From: Plantago major
Taxonomy: Eukaryota > Streptophyta > Magnoliopsida > Lamiales > Plantaginaceae
Assembly (NCBI GenBank): GCA_026545765.1
Contig: JAIFAC010000407.1
Span: 45,729 to 109,728, forward strand
Direction: 5' to 3'
Length of the DNA stretch: 64,000 nt
This document shows, one piece after another, positions 25,422-36,559 of the stretch. Position numbers and translations under genes: made by a program. Numbering within the stretch: the first letter of the stretch is position 1; each line of letters begins with the position of its first letter. The notes below the pieces were generated by a model that saw only the letters and a program-made list of their open reading frames with translations, was not told where the DNA came from and made no database searches.

Positions 25422-28400
25422 TCACATTGGTAGTTCCATTAGTCCAAGACTATGTCTTAAGGCTAAGAATCTACTTTCTTGTAGTGGCTTAGTGAAGATA
25501 TCCGCAAGTTGGTCTTCAGCCAATCTTGAGTATCTCTATATCGCTTTTTCAACATGGTCTCGGCGAAGTGGTGTCTAACATCAATGTGCTTTGTTCGCAT
25601 GAAACTTAGGATTCTCGGTGATCGCAATAGCACTTGTGTTGTCACGTAAAATGGGAGTTTTCTTCATCGAGTCCATAGTCTCCGAGTTGTTTGAATCCAC
25701 GTAATTTGTGTTGCACAACAACCAAAGAAGAATATATTCAAATTTCCGGTAGAAGTTGCAATCGAGTTTTGCTTCTTGCTAAACCATGAGATAAGTCTAG
25801 CTCCTAAACCGATAAGTTCTCGAGGTACTTTTCCTATCAAGCATTGATCCAAAGATAATCAAAGATCCGAGTAACTAGCTAAACTCAATCCACTTTCTTT
25901 GGGATACCACGCACCACATCTATCGTATCTTTTACATACCTTAATATTTTCATAGCAATGTTGTAGGTGTTTGCATCGGATTTGTCTCAAATCTAGCACA
26001 CACTCCAACCGGTATTGAATATCGTGTCTACTTGCAAGGAGGTAAAGTAGTGAACCTATCAATTTCCTATACTTATGTTCTTCAACACTCTGTCTGATTC
26101 AATATAGGTCATTTTAGTTCCTATGCTCATAGGTATCTTAGCATTCTTTCGTATGCTTAAGATTGAACTTTGTGAGCATATCTTTCAGATACTTTGTTCG
26201 ACTAATGAATATTCCATCATCGAGTTGCTTGACTGCAATCCTAGGAAATAATTCAATTCTCCCATCATGCTCATCTCAAACTTACTTTTCATGAGATTGC
26301 AAAGTCATTACAGTTGTTTGTCCTTAGATCCAAATATAATGTCATCAACATATACTTGAACTAAGAGTAGTTTCCTATCATGATTCAAGGTAAATAAAGT
26401 TTTATCAACTTCACCTTTCTTGAAACCACTTTCCGTAAGGTATTTGGCTAAAGTGTCATACCATGCTCGAGCTGCTTTACCATATAGAGCTTCAGAGCTT
26501 ATAGACCATTCTACTTTCCGAGGAAACTTCAAAGCCGTGGTTGCTCAACATAGACTTCCTCAAAGAAGTTCACCATTCAAGAATACACTTTGACATCCAT
26601 CCGATAAACTTTAAAATCTTTATGAGTCGCAGCGCGTAAAGAGTCTTATTGCTTCCAATCGCAACCGCATATGACTCATCAAAATCTAGACCTTCACCGT
26701 AAATCCTCGCAACCAATTTTGCTTTGTTTCAAGTTATTTCACCAGATTCATTCATCTTATTTTCTCGAAACCCATTTAGTTCCAATCACGTATATTTCTT
26801 CTACAAATGGAACTAGTTTCAGACTTTGTTTCTCTCAAATTGATCCAACTCTTCTTGCAACGCAGAGATCCACCTTGGTCTCCTAATGCTTCTTCTATAG
26901 TTTTAGTTCAATGTTTGAGATGAAACATCCAAAGAGAGAATTAGCATTTTCACTATTGCTCTCCTAGTCCTAACTCCTCGATTAATTGGTCCAATTACAT
27001 CTTTTTCGTGATGATCCTCGATCCATCTCATCATAGGTTTAGTGCTAGTAGGATCAATATCCAAATGATTTGAATGTGAATCACTGGGATTTTGATTTGA
27101 TACTTTTTCAGTATCTAAGACATTTTGCTCCTCGGAAGGGCAATTAATGTCTGACACTTGCTCAGTGTGTGAGCTTTCTGGAATATGTCTTTCAGAGAGA
27201 TCATTTCCAGATAGCTCTCGATGAGTATCTTCGCCCATTTCGAAGTCTCATAGGAAATTCTTCATCATGTCCGGAGTCATCCGTTGTTACTAGCATTTCA
27301 TGCTTTTCTTCACGTAGTCATCCTCATTTTCATAATGATGTTTTTCCTTCTCGAGGATTCTTCTTCGTAATCCTCAATCATTAGTTCTGAACCTTTCTCG
27401 AGAGTTCATCAAGAAGAGGTGTTTTCTTACTTTCTTCATAGAATACAACATGAACCGATTCTTCAATCTTCTTTGTTCTTTTGTTGTAAATTCGTAGCTT
27501 TGCTATTCGTGGAATAACCAAGAAATACACCTTCATCCTGCTTTTTGTTGAAATGTCCTTAGGTAATCTTTTCCATTGTTAAGAACAAAACATCTACAAC
27601 CAAATACTCTTATGTTTGATATTAGGGGTCTACCAACCAAGATTTCATAAGGGTCTTGTCATGGTGTTTGTTTATCAAACATCCGCTCGAGTGTAGCAGT
27701 CAGGTTTATGCCTTCAACCCAATAAACTTCACTTATTTCAAAGGTCCTAGCATTGTCCTTGCCGCTTCTTTATGGTTCTGCTTTTTCCTTCGCAACACCA
27801 TTTTATCGAGGTGTTCTTACAGAGGAAAGTTGGTGTTGTATACCTTTGCAGTACAAAACTCCTTTATGCATCGTTGACAAACTCAAGATCATGGTCTGCT
27901 CGATTGCAGATACTTTGTCATTTTTCATGACCTCAAGCTTTTCAAGAAGTTTGGTATCTCAACCCTAGCATCGATTTGTTTTCGTAAAATAACCCAAGTG
28001 AATCTTGAGAAGTCATCTACAACAACTAGACTATACTTCTTTCCCGCAGAATTAGTTACGTATGATTCAAAAGATCCATGTGTAAAAGTTGCAGCTTGTT
28101 CAACACTAGAGTGTCTGGTTTCGACTTGAAAGAGATCTTGATTGTTTCCCCATCCGACAAAGTGTAACATATACCATCCTTTCTGAAAGATGTTTTGGGA
28201 AGCCCAACCACTAGCTCTTTCTTGGCAAGTTTGTTCAGAGTTTTGAAATTCAAGTGACTCATTCTTTTGTGCCATAACCAGTGCTCTTCTGTGGCCTGAT
28301 TGACTCACCATGAGACATTCTTTAGTTGTGGCAGAAGCCCAATCGGCAACATAAAGACTTCCTTTCCGCCGAGCAACCAAGACTGTCTTCTTTGACTCAT

Positions 28401-28715
28401 TGTCAATAAGTTTGCAATACTTTGCTTTGAATTTTATTGTAAAGCCTTTGTCTGCAAACTGGCTCATGCTAAATAGATTATATATCAAATCCTTAACATG
28501 TAATACGTCAGTGATTGTTAAAGATCCCAATTTGACGCTGCTAAATCCCGTAGAGGGATTTAATTCTCCTCCAAAGAAACCCGATATTCGTCCTGTCGCA
28601 AGCTTTGTAATCCATCAGATTTGCTTGTCTCCGCCATGTGCTTTCCGCATCCACTATCAAATAGCCATTGTGCTTTAGTCCAAGAAGCGCTCGCATACAA
28701 TGTAAAAATGTGAGA
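25422..28715 (-). pseudogene. pol of copia copy 1 (protease, integrase, RT, RNase H), broken
   Basis: In order on the minus strand: protease text near 28650 (DSGC region), then PDVLHVKDL-like and GAG-pre-integrase text (SLYVADWASAT, near 28350), integrase core (LVVVDDFSRFTWV, near 28000), RT with [10 protein letters not shown] (near 26330) and RNase H text including a shortened EAEYI region (near 25720). Many frameshifts and stops coincide with CAG/CTG loss relative to copy 2. It would make no working polyprotein as written. Confidence 0.85.
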
Positions 28716-31132
28716 TTAGGTTCTCATATCAATGTCGAACTATTAGACTAAAGAATCTTCCAAGAGGAATCCATTTTGAATGAATTTCTTTGAAACATTC
28801 TTTGTCCTGACAGAACATAAGGAGGAATTCTAGTTGAATGATTACTATCATTATTAAGAACTATTTTCTTCCTCGTGTTCCTGTGTGCTCCATTTGGTGC
28901 TTTCAGACACACCAGTTTCGAGTCCGCTTATCAAACTTAGCTTTCCTTGCCGATTTCTTCTACCGGCATTCAGATTTTAGTGGCTTGATTTAACTTCCAC
29001 TTCGATAATTGCTTTGAGCAATTCTAGCCTTTAGCCATCGCTCTGCTCCAAATTGTATTCACGAGCAAGTTGTTTCGATGCCTTTATAGACAATACCATT
29101 TTGAGCATTTGAAGCTATCTCGAGATCTTTTCTCAAGCCTTTTATAGTCTCGTCGGTCTATTTTCTTTCCGTAAATGTGACATGGGAGAATTTGCCACCC
29201 CTAATTCTACCTTTTGAGAGACATAACACCGTGGTGTTTACACTTTTCAAAGGTCGTTCTTTTCGTAGACATGCCCAATAGCTTTTTTTGACTTGTTTTT
29301 CCCACAAAGGTTTAGTCGAATCGCTTTCCTTTGTCTACAATCTTCGCTTTTCGACCGATACTATAGATTGCATGGGAACCATCTTGTCGAGTACTTACAA
29401 AGGTTCTTCTTTCCTCACTCTTATTCAGAGTGGTAGAACAATTTGTCTGTGCATTCAGCCCAAGTCCTTTCTTTTTTGAAGGATCTCTTAAGTAAGATTG
29501 TACTTCAGTAAGAGTGTCACTAGCTTTGGCATAAGATTGAAAAGATAATTCTTTCTTCTCGAGTTCCTTGTTCTCTGAAAGAAGATCTTCATATTTCTTT
29601 AGCAGTCACCATCGCTTTTTACGTGACTTTTACCTCGAGATATCCGAGCTTTGAGAAATGCATTTTCAAAGATCCTTTTCTCGATATCTTAACTAATTGA
29701 GAATTTTCCTTTGCAAGAAAATTCTTTTCTTCTTCAAGATTTTCGCTCTAGCTCAATCATTAGAAATTCTCTTCATAGATATCAAGTTCCTTTCTCGAGA
29801 TTTTCTAGATCTTTAATTTCTTCTTCATCACTTTCATAAGTATAGCAAGAAGTATGTGTTACCTCATCACCATAAGACAAATTTCAATGTTAGAGATGTC
29901 TAGACCCAATCTCAAAGAACTCCACACATTTCATTCTTCTTGAGGTCAAGTCGATTATATCGTGAGTAACTCCACATAATTCTAGTGATGGTAAAGTCGA
30001 GTCATCCGAATTGTCATCTTCGTAATCTCCTCAACGCCTAGAGCATCCAAATGAGTTTGGATTTTCTTTCTTTCTTCGCTAATAAAGCTTTCGCTTCTTT
30101 GAAGATTCTTCTATCTTTCTTGTCACCGTCCTTAGTTTGTCAAGGCGTGACAATCCTTCTTGAAGTGACCAGGTTTTTGACAATAGAAATGTATATCGCT
30201 TCCAATTTCGCTTCCTCAAGACATGATGCTTTCTCGGGCTTGTTCAATGAAGCTTTGCATACTTTTGTATCGGTGATAGTTTGGGCCTAGATGCTTTTTC
30301 TTCGCTTTTCTTCTTTTCTCAATTTCTCGATCGACATATTTGCTCATTTGCTTTGGCAAAGAAGAGCATCCTCGCCTCTTCCTTGCTTTTCTTTTCAAGT
30401 TCCTCGAGTAACAAGAGCAACATTCGCAACTTTTCAGCTTGTTTGTTCTCTTGAGTTGTCTCATAATCAATCAGTAGTAAGATGAGAGAAGAGTTCCACC
30501 GAGTGATATTCGCATTCCTCGTTAAAATAAAAGAATTTAGTATGCTCCCAAGTGGTTAAGACTTCGACAATAGTCTTAATCTTCTCCGACCGAGTATCTG
30601 CTGCTTTCCAAGTGTCGCCATATTGCTCATGAGAGTGGTAAATCAAATCAAGTTCTTCCGTAGTTTCAAGGGTCCTTGTTTTAAATTTTGAAATTTCAAC
30701 TTTAACTTCGAACTTGTTTTCCTTGGTTTTCTGGGCCCGACACGTATTTCTTCAATCAGCCAAGCAACTTTCGCCGCTTTAGCACCCCACAATTTATAAT
30801 CAGATGTGCTCAGTGTCGATCCGATGATAATATTACGAGCTTGACCATCCAGACGATTTCTCTTGCATCTTCCGATGTCCAGAGTTCTCTGCTTCGTTCA
30901 GAATAACTCGACCGTAGATCTCCCACTTGTCGACGATCGCTTGTGAAGACCTTCGCTTGATCTCGTTTCTACCATTAGAAACCTCCATGACTTGTTAAAG
31001 TTGTTGAATGACTATCGGGCCATTCTTTATCACTTCGATCATTTCGCACTTACGGCTTCAAGGTGGAGCATCATGTTATTTTTCCATTTCGTAGTTCTCT
31101 CGGTTTGAGAATGGGTGCATCACTCGAGACAT
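28716..31132 (-). pseudogene. gag of copia copy 1, broken
   Basis: The reading frame begins near 31132 (ATGTCTCGAGTGATGCAC region, shared with copy 2) and ends at the conserved TAA at 28716-28718. Recognisable are the capsid-like helix region, a damaged CCHC knuckle zone near 30150 and the lysine-rich tail near 29000. Where copy 2 has a frameshift at the gag tail (near 49,737), this copy reads through, so the family's gag is one frame. Confidence 0.75.
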
Positions 31133-31234
31133 ACCGCACGCTTAACACACAAATTAAATAGTCCTCGAAAATGGACAAAGTTCCTTCACCTATCTAAGGA
31201 TCTAGGTTCAGTGCAGAAGGCTTGTGAAACTCCT

Positions 31235-31246
31235 GCTCTGATACCA
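31235..31246 (-). promoter_or_regulatory. Primer binding site (initiator tRNA-Met) of copia copy 1
   Basis: The minus strand reads TGGTATCAGAGC, the standard plant copia PBS complementary to the 3' end of tRNA-iMet. It is two bases inside the 5' LTR end (31249). Confidence 0.95.
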
Positions 31247-31248
31247 CT

Positions 31249-32452
31249 TGTTGGTCCAGATAACGGCAAAGTAAAAGACTAGAGGGGGGTGAATAGTCTT
31301 TTCAACTTTTGTCGATAAACACAATTTCTGACATCCGTGAAGATATCCGATACTTAGATTCTCGAAAGCCAAGACTTAAGATAGATAAGTGCGTAAAGCT
31401 TAAAGTGTGTGTATGTGTTGCTAAAAGTAAGTACATAGTAAATAACATGAAGTATAGTGGTATCTAGAGGTATGAATCCTCCAACTAATCCACTTCGGTC
31501 TTTCAGAGACCTAGAATTCACTAGAACAGATAATTGAGGTCACCTTACAAAAATCATATTCTAAGATTCCTTAAACAAATGGTTCCCAACCAAATGTTCC
31601 CCCTGAGTTCTTCCCCGGCTTTCTCAGCCAAGTACTTCTGCACTAAACCTTTTGATCTATTCCTAGCTTCCCAAGCTAAGTACTTCCTGTGCTCAATAAC
31701 CTTGAGTTATTCCTTAGTTTCCCAAATCAAGTACTTCCTATAATTCGCTAACCTTGGAGTTATTCCCCATTTTTCAAACTAAGTACTTCCCTGTACTCCA
31801 CGCCACTTATGGTGTCGGTTTTTCGAGTTGTCGATGAGCTTCTTTGTTAACTTTTCGCTAATCGATAGCTCGTGAATCAAGTATACTTAATACACTTTTC
31901 AATGTATGGTATCTTGTTCTTTTCGACCCAAGTCTTAGATAAATGTTCAAGAGAATGAATCTCGTATACTTGATCTTTCAATTCAACTCTTTCACAGATA
32001 GTCGCTTGTTTAGGATGAGGACACTTAGAACTTCAAAGGTTACTTAAGATCAAGAGCTTTGGTCGCAATGTAAAGCTTGAGGATAAGTAGTTTGCTTGAG
32101 AGATTAAGATATGTGTTCAAGATGTTCAAAGGTGTCTAAGGTGTATTCTCAAGCGCCTAAGTGTTGATATTTATAGATGAATTTGAGTGCCGTGAATAGT
32201 ATCCGCTAGCTTAAATCAAATTCAAACTATTGATATCGTGTATAGTATCAGAGTTTGTCTTCTTCTTCTTCGTTACCTTTGCTTTTGTTCGACATCTCCG
32301 TCTGCTCATTTAATGCATCAGACTATACTTTTGTCTCAGTGCCAACGAACTATGCTTTGTATCAGAGACTACCTTGATCAGATTTCTCTGATTCTTTGCA
32401 TGTCCTTATCTTCAACTACAGATACCACTTTTTATTGAAACAACTTTGTTTG

Positions 32453-32518
<66 letters not shown>

Positions 32519-32943
32519 CTTTTCGTAAATGTGGTTAAAGCTCAAGGTATCTGAGAGTAGATATCTGTGGGCACTTTCCTGGTTTTCAAAAACCTTCCGG
32601 TTCTCAGATATCTCTTCAAGAAACTTGTTCATTTCAGAAACAAATTGTGTCTTTCTGATATCTGATCATAGGTATCTGAAAAACATTTCAGTAATCTTGT
32701 GCAGTCTTCAAATCTTCAATGTCGTTGAACATGTTCTTTGATGTCTTCTTCGTCTTCTTCATAAAATAAAATTACATTTTGAGACCTAACATCCTATACA
32801 AGATTAGCTAGACTATCATACTAAGTGTGTTTCCTCTTTTACAATGTTCAAGTGAACCAAGAGTACTAATCACCTTTCTGAAACTAAGATAAGTCATCAT
32901 GTTGCTGATCAGAATCTAAAATGATATTCCTAACAAAATATCT
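31249..32943 (-). repeat. 5' LTR of copia copy 1
   Basis: Pairs with 17108-18794. It contains the TATA box (CTATAAATA, minus, 32168-32176) and a (TA)n tract at 32455-32516, about four times longer than in the partner LTR. Its first 500 bases show many CAG/CTG losses against the partner; the rest is closer. Confidence 0.92.
32455..32516. repeat. Expanded (TA)n microsatellite in the 5' LTR of copia copy 1
   Basis: About 30 TA units where the partner LTR has about six (18341-18355). LTRs are identical at insertion, so this difference arose afterwards (or in assembly). Confidence 0.95.
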
Positions 32944-32945
32944 CA

Positions 32946-33731
32946 CTGTAATTGTATTGACTTTGTTATGAGCTTTCCAAGTTTGTTCCACTAATAACTG
33001 AAATTATATATTGTAATTATTGTATTCCCATATTTGTACACAAAATGCCTAAGTTAGGCTATATTTTGGACAAAACGGTATCAGAGAATGTCGAGAGGTT
33101 ATTTTGAATTTTTGGTGAATTATAATTGTTTGAGGCTGCCACATAGACATTTCACAGCCAATGGGAATGCTCATCAATTCCACATAATTGATGACTTGTC
33201 ACCCTTTAAGAATGCTTGAATGGTTTTTCTTTTAATATATACATAGATAGATAGATTAGTTCAATTAAGGTTTATTTAGTTATTTTTAATTTTTATACTG
33301 CAAATAAGTTAAGTTAAATTAAGTTGAGATCAATTAGTAAGCTTTGTTATCTTCATCTGAAAACTCATTAATTTCAATTCAGATTAGTTCATTTCGGATT
33401 TGCTTAATTGTTTTTTATAATACAAATAAATTATGTTTAGTTGAGTTCAGATCATTTCAAGAGTTCGCTCTTCACCTTAAAACTCATTAATTTCAAATCA
33501 ATTTAGACTAGTTCATCAGATTTTTAGTTGTTTTTATACTAAAATAAGTTCAGCTTTGTTCGCTCGCATTTAAGAGAATGAGGGCTAACAAGTCTAGATA
33601 CAAACTATCTAGAACTCTCGTACATTTATCTCTAACATTTTTTCCTTTTTTAAATCGACCTCTTTATAGATCGACAAACATAGATCGACAAACATTACAA
33701 TTATATTCGTAACATAAAAAGAGTTCTACTA
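32946..33731. other. AT-rich spacer between copia copy 1 and the gypsy element
   Basis: No gene is seen. Phrases such as AAACTCATTAATTTCAA and AGTTCATTTCGGAT/AGTTCATCAGAT recur near 33360-33400 and 33480-33520, suggesting a decayed tandem repeat of about 115 bases. Confidence 0.5.
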
Positions 33732-34560
33732 TGTTGATACGACATGTGTCCAATCCGCTATGGCGCCATAGAGCGTGTCCTAAAGCGCATCAAGGTTGAA
33801 ATAGCCAATTCAGTACTAGTCCGACCTAAGGGAAACCATTCCAGGTCAACTAGTACTTACAAGTCAACACACCTTCTCAGCTAAGTCCGACCGAGCTAGG
33901 TGTACGACTTTCAACTCGACAAAGGTCACATGGTCCTTCCAAGTGCTACAAACTCACCCTAAGATGCTAACGGACCGGACGAGAGAATCTTGACTCCACC
34001 AAAGACAAGAAGACCAAACGATATAATAGAACCGAGATACTTCCGTGAGACTCTCGCTCGAAATCCAGAGTTACCCAAGGGCGATCAACCAAGGCATGAT
34101 CCGTCCGAGGGACTAACACGACCCAACAGTGAACAAGATTTCAGAGGGAAAAGGTCCAAACTACCTCCCAGCTCACTAATCAGATTGACTACTGCTCACT
34201 ATCACATGGGCCAAAGGTAGCATTGGTGTCCAAATCAATCATACACTGCATCATCTTATGAACCTCCTCATAAGTACATGATAACTATAAATATAGCACA
34301 AGGTCCAAGACCTTAAGGTAAGTGTTTCGCTTGATAACCTCCCTCATAATTATTACATCGAGAGCTTCCAACTCTCTCGAGTAAAGACTCTTATAACCGG
34401 ATCGACATATGCAATTCGGTGACCCATTCTAACCCCCCACTTAGTCCTTTCTGTGTTCCTGCATCAGACTTGTCTTGCTTCGGACCACAAGTAGGAGGCG
34501 GATCCTCGATTAGGTTACTTGTAGTAGTTTAGTTGGTGTTCGAGGTTTTACCCCTCAACA
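33732..34560 (+). repeat. 5' LTR of the gypsy element
   Basis: Begins TGTTGATACG and ends CCCCTCAACA, 829 bases. Its first 240 bases recur at 46007-46249, with a 14-base block (CTTCAAATGGTCCG region) present only in the right copy. Confidence 0.88.
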
Positions 34561-34563
34561 TTT

Positions 34564-34581
34564 TGGCACCGTCTGTGGGAA
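34564..34581 (+). promoter_or_regulatory. Primer binding site of the gypsy element
   Basis: TGGCACCGTCTGTGGGAA follows the LTR end by three bases. The form TGGCGCCGTCTGTGGGAA is common after plant Tat-type LTRs; here one base differs. Confidence 0.7.
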
Positions 34582-34599
34582 ACCTTTACAAAAGGTTGC

Positions 34600-36330
34600 G
34601 TGTGTTGGGCTACCGATGGCTTAACGAGACGAATAAAGACGGACTAGTGTCAGCAGCGAACTCCACCACCACGCCCACCCGAGGACGAAGGGCCACTGTG
34701 GCTGGAAGAAATGATGTAAGGAGATATCCGAGTGATGGACAGACAAATTTCATCCTCGACGAGGGAAGAAACGCCCGCAGGGGAGCCCAAAGTGTCCCTG
34801 GAGTGTTGTGCCCATGACCATGGAGAAGGGTTGCACGAGTTTCAAAGTGTAAGCTCAAGGCCCCAGCAGTCAACAGCATTATGCCCGATGGTCGCGTTTT
34901 CCGCACAAGCGACCTCAGAAGTGAAACTCAGTTTGATAGATTGCTCACGATTATCCAAGGATGCCTAGGGTCTAACAATGCCCACCCTCAACAAGCCACT
35001 CCGCCAATGGCTATTCCAGTTCAAGCAGAGCCCGCATTGTCAAGAAATGTAGACAAATATCCGATCCAACAGAGATTGGGAGATCACCGCCTCAAGAGGA
35101 TTTATGAAACCTTTTGGATCCATGGCCTCTACCTCTCATGTTCGGGGTGAGGGAAGCCCAAACGGGAGGAGAGAATATCAAGAAGGGGGTAATAGGCATC
35201 CAGGAGTTCCGCGACAAGTACCTCTGAGAGATAGAGACCATGTAGCCGAGACCATTCCAGTGGTCCAACTAGATGAACTCCCCGCAGATGTCGCGGTTCA
35301 TCCAAGGACTGGAGAGGTCATGATCACGATGAAATCTACGCCAAAGAAAAGCTTTAGAAGTCCAAATTCAACCTCGGACGTCTGTAAAAGACCACGAGCA
35401 GATCACTACGACAGCTAAATCCTCCGTATGACATCATGAGAGAAAAGGAAAGAAATAAATGCGGACCAAAGTTATTTCAATTTGGAATACTATTATGGGA
35501 TACTTGTCCGCTGGTCACCTAACAAGGTACAACAACAAGATGGATTCCAAGGAATGAGCGACAATACAAAAGCTCTTACGCTCATCCACTCTCTTCAAAC
35601 GGCTATGGATTGGTGCACCGCTTGTAACAAGTCGACACGGTCATATGCGCATCTTTTTCTAAGTTCTCGCACGATTCAAAAATCAAAAGGAGGAAGCCTA
35701 CCGAGAGCACCCGGGTTATACAAAGGAGCAGGAAGATCTTCGACTTTTCTAGATCGCTTAATACGGAGGTACTCGAGTCGAGCCCCATAGTATTAAAGAA
35801 AGGGTCCGCCACCAGACGCTTAATATTTATAACTCCGAGCTCCAAAGGAAGCTCTCTAGCTAGGAGGTGAGAAGCGAGAAACACTTGGATGACATCTGGA
35901 GGAGGTGATGTACGGAGAAGAATATTCAAGGAACGCTCCATCCGCATGTCCGAAGAAGGAAAGGAGCCAAAATCGTAATAACGCCAGGGAAGTTTGACCA
36001 AGAAGGATCACAGAGATAAGGGCATTTACAGAGAAAGGAGTCCGCCAAGGAGATTCGCGACTACACTCGCCTCAACAAACCGAGATCCGACATCTGCCAC
36101 CATTGTTGAGAAGAAATCGACATCTAGTGGCCCAAGCCATCTCATAATTGGAGAAATGTAAATGCGAAAGGATATTGCAAGTTTCACAAGAGCCGAGGTC
36201 ACGAGACCGATGATCAGATCGCTTGAAAACAGAGGTTGAACACCGTGAGAGAAGGCAAGTCAAGGAGCACATATATGCGACGAGCTCTCGTGCACGATAG
36301 AACGGAGCGAAGGAGGGAGGATAATGCTAC
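34600..36330 (+). pseudogene. gag of the gypsy element, broken
   Basis: Fragments in changing frames: an acidic/proline-rich lead, the capsid region near 35440-35700, and a CCHC-like knuckle read as YCKFHKSRGHETDD (36173-36214), a form seen in Tat-lineage gag. Stops and frameshifts are frequent. Confidence 0.7.
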
Positions 36331-36559
36331 TGACCCACCACCTCAGCCGCTATCTTTGCCACCTCCACCGGCTAACTATCCGCCCCCATGGAAGGACATT
36401 CGTACAGATATGGCTATGAGATCAAATGGAGAACCCTCCGCATGCTGGAGTGATCAACACCATCGCAGCGGACCATCCGAGGTGATAGTAGGAATGCGAG
36501 AGAGCGGAGTGCCCAAAATCTTCGCAACAATGATAGGGCGTACGCTGCTCACGTGATTC

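Larger units (their letters stand above)
17105..32945 (-). mobile_element. Ty1/copia LTR retrotransposon, SIRE/Maximus-like, copy 1 (near full length)
   Basis: Two LTRs in the same direction (17108-18794 and 31249-32943) flank a PBS next to the right LTR and a GGGGGAAATT polypurine tract next to the left one, so the element reads leftward. In reading order it has gag, protease, integrase, RT, RNase H (copia order) and a 5.5 kb extra 3' gene. Total length is about 15.8 kb, in keeping with the SIRE/Maximus lineage, which carries extra sequence after pol. An identical 8-mer TGTAATTG abuts both ends, so the target-site duplication lies within it. The coding regions are heavily broken except for clean patches (about 17.1-20.3 and 22.9-24.1 kb). 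Confidence 0.92.
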
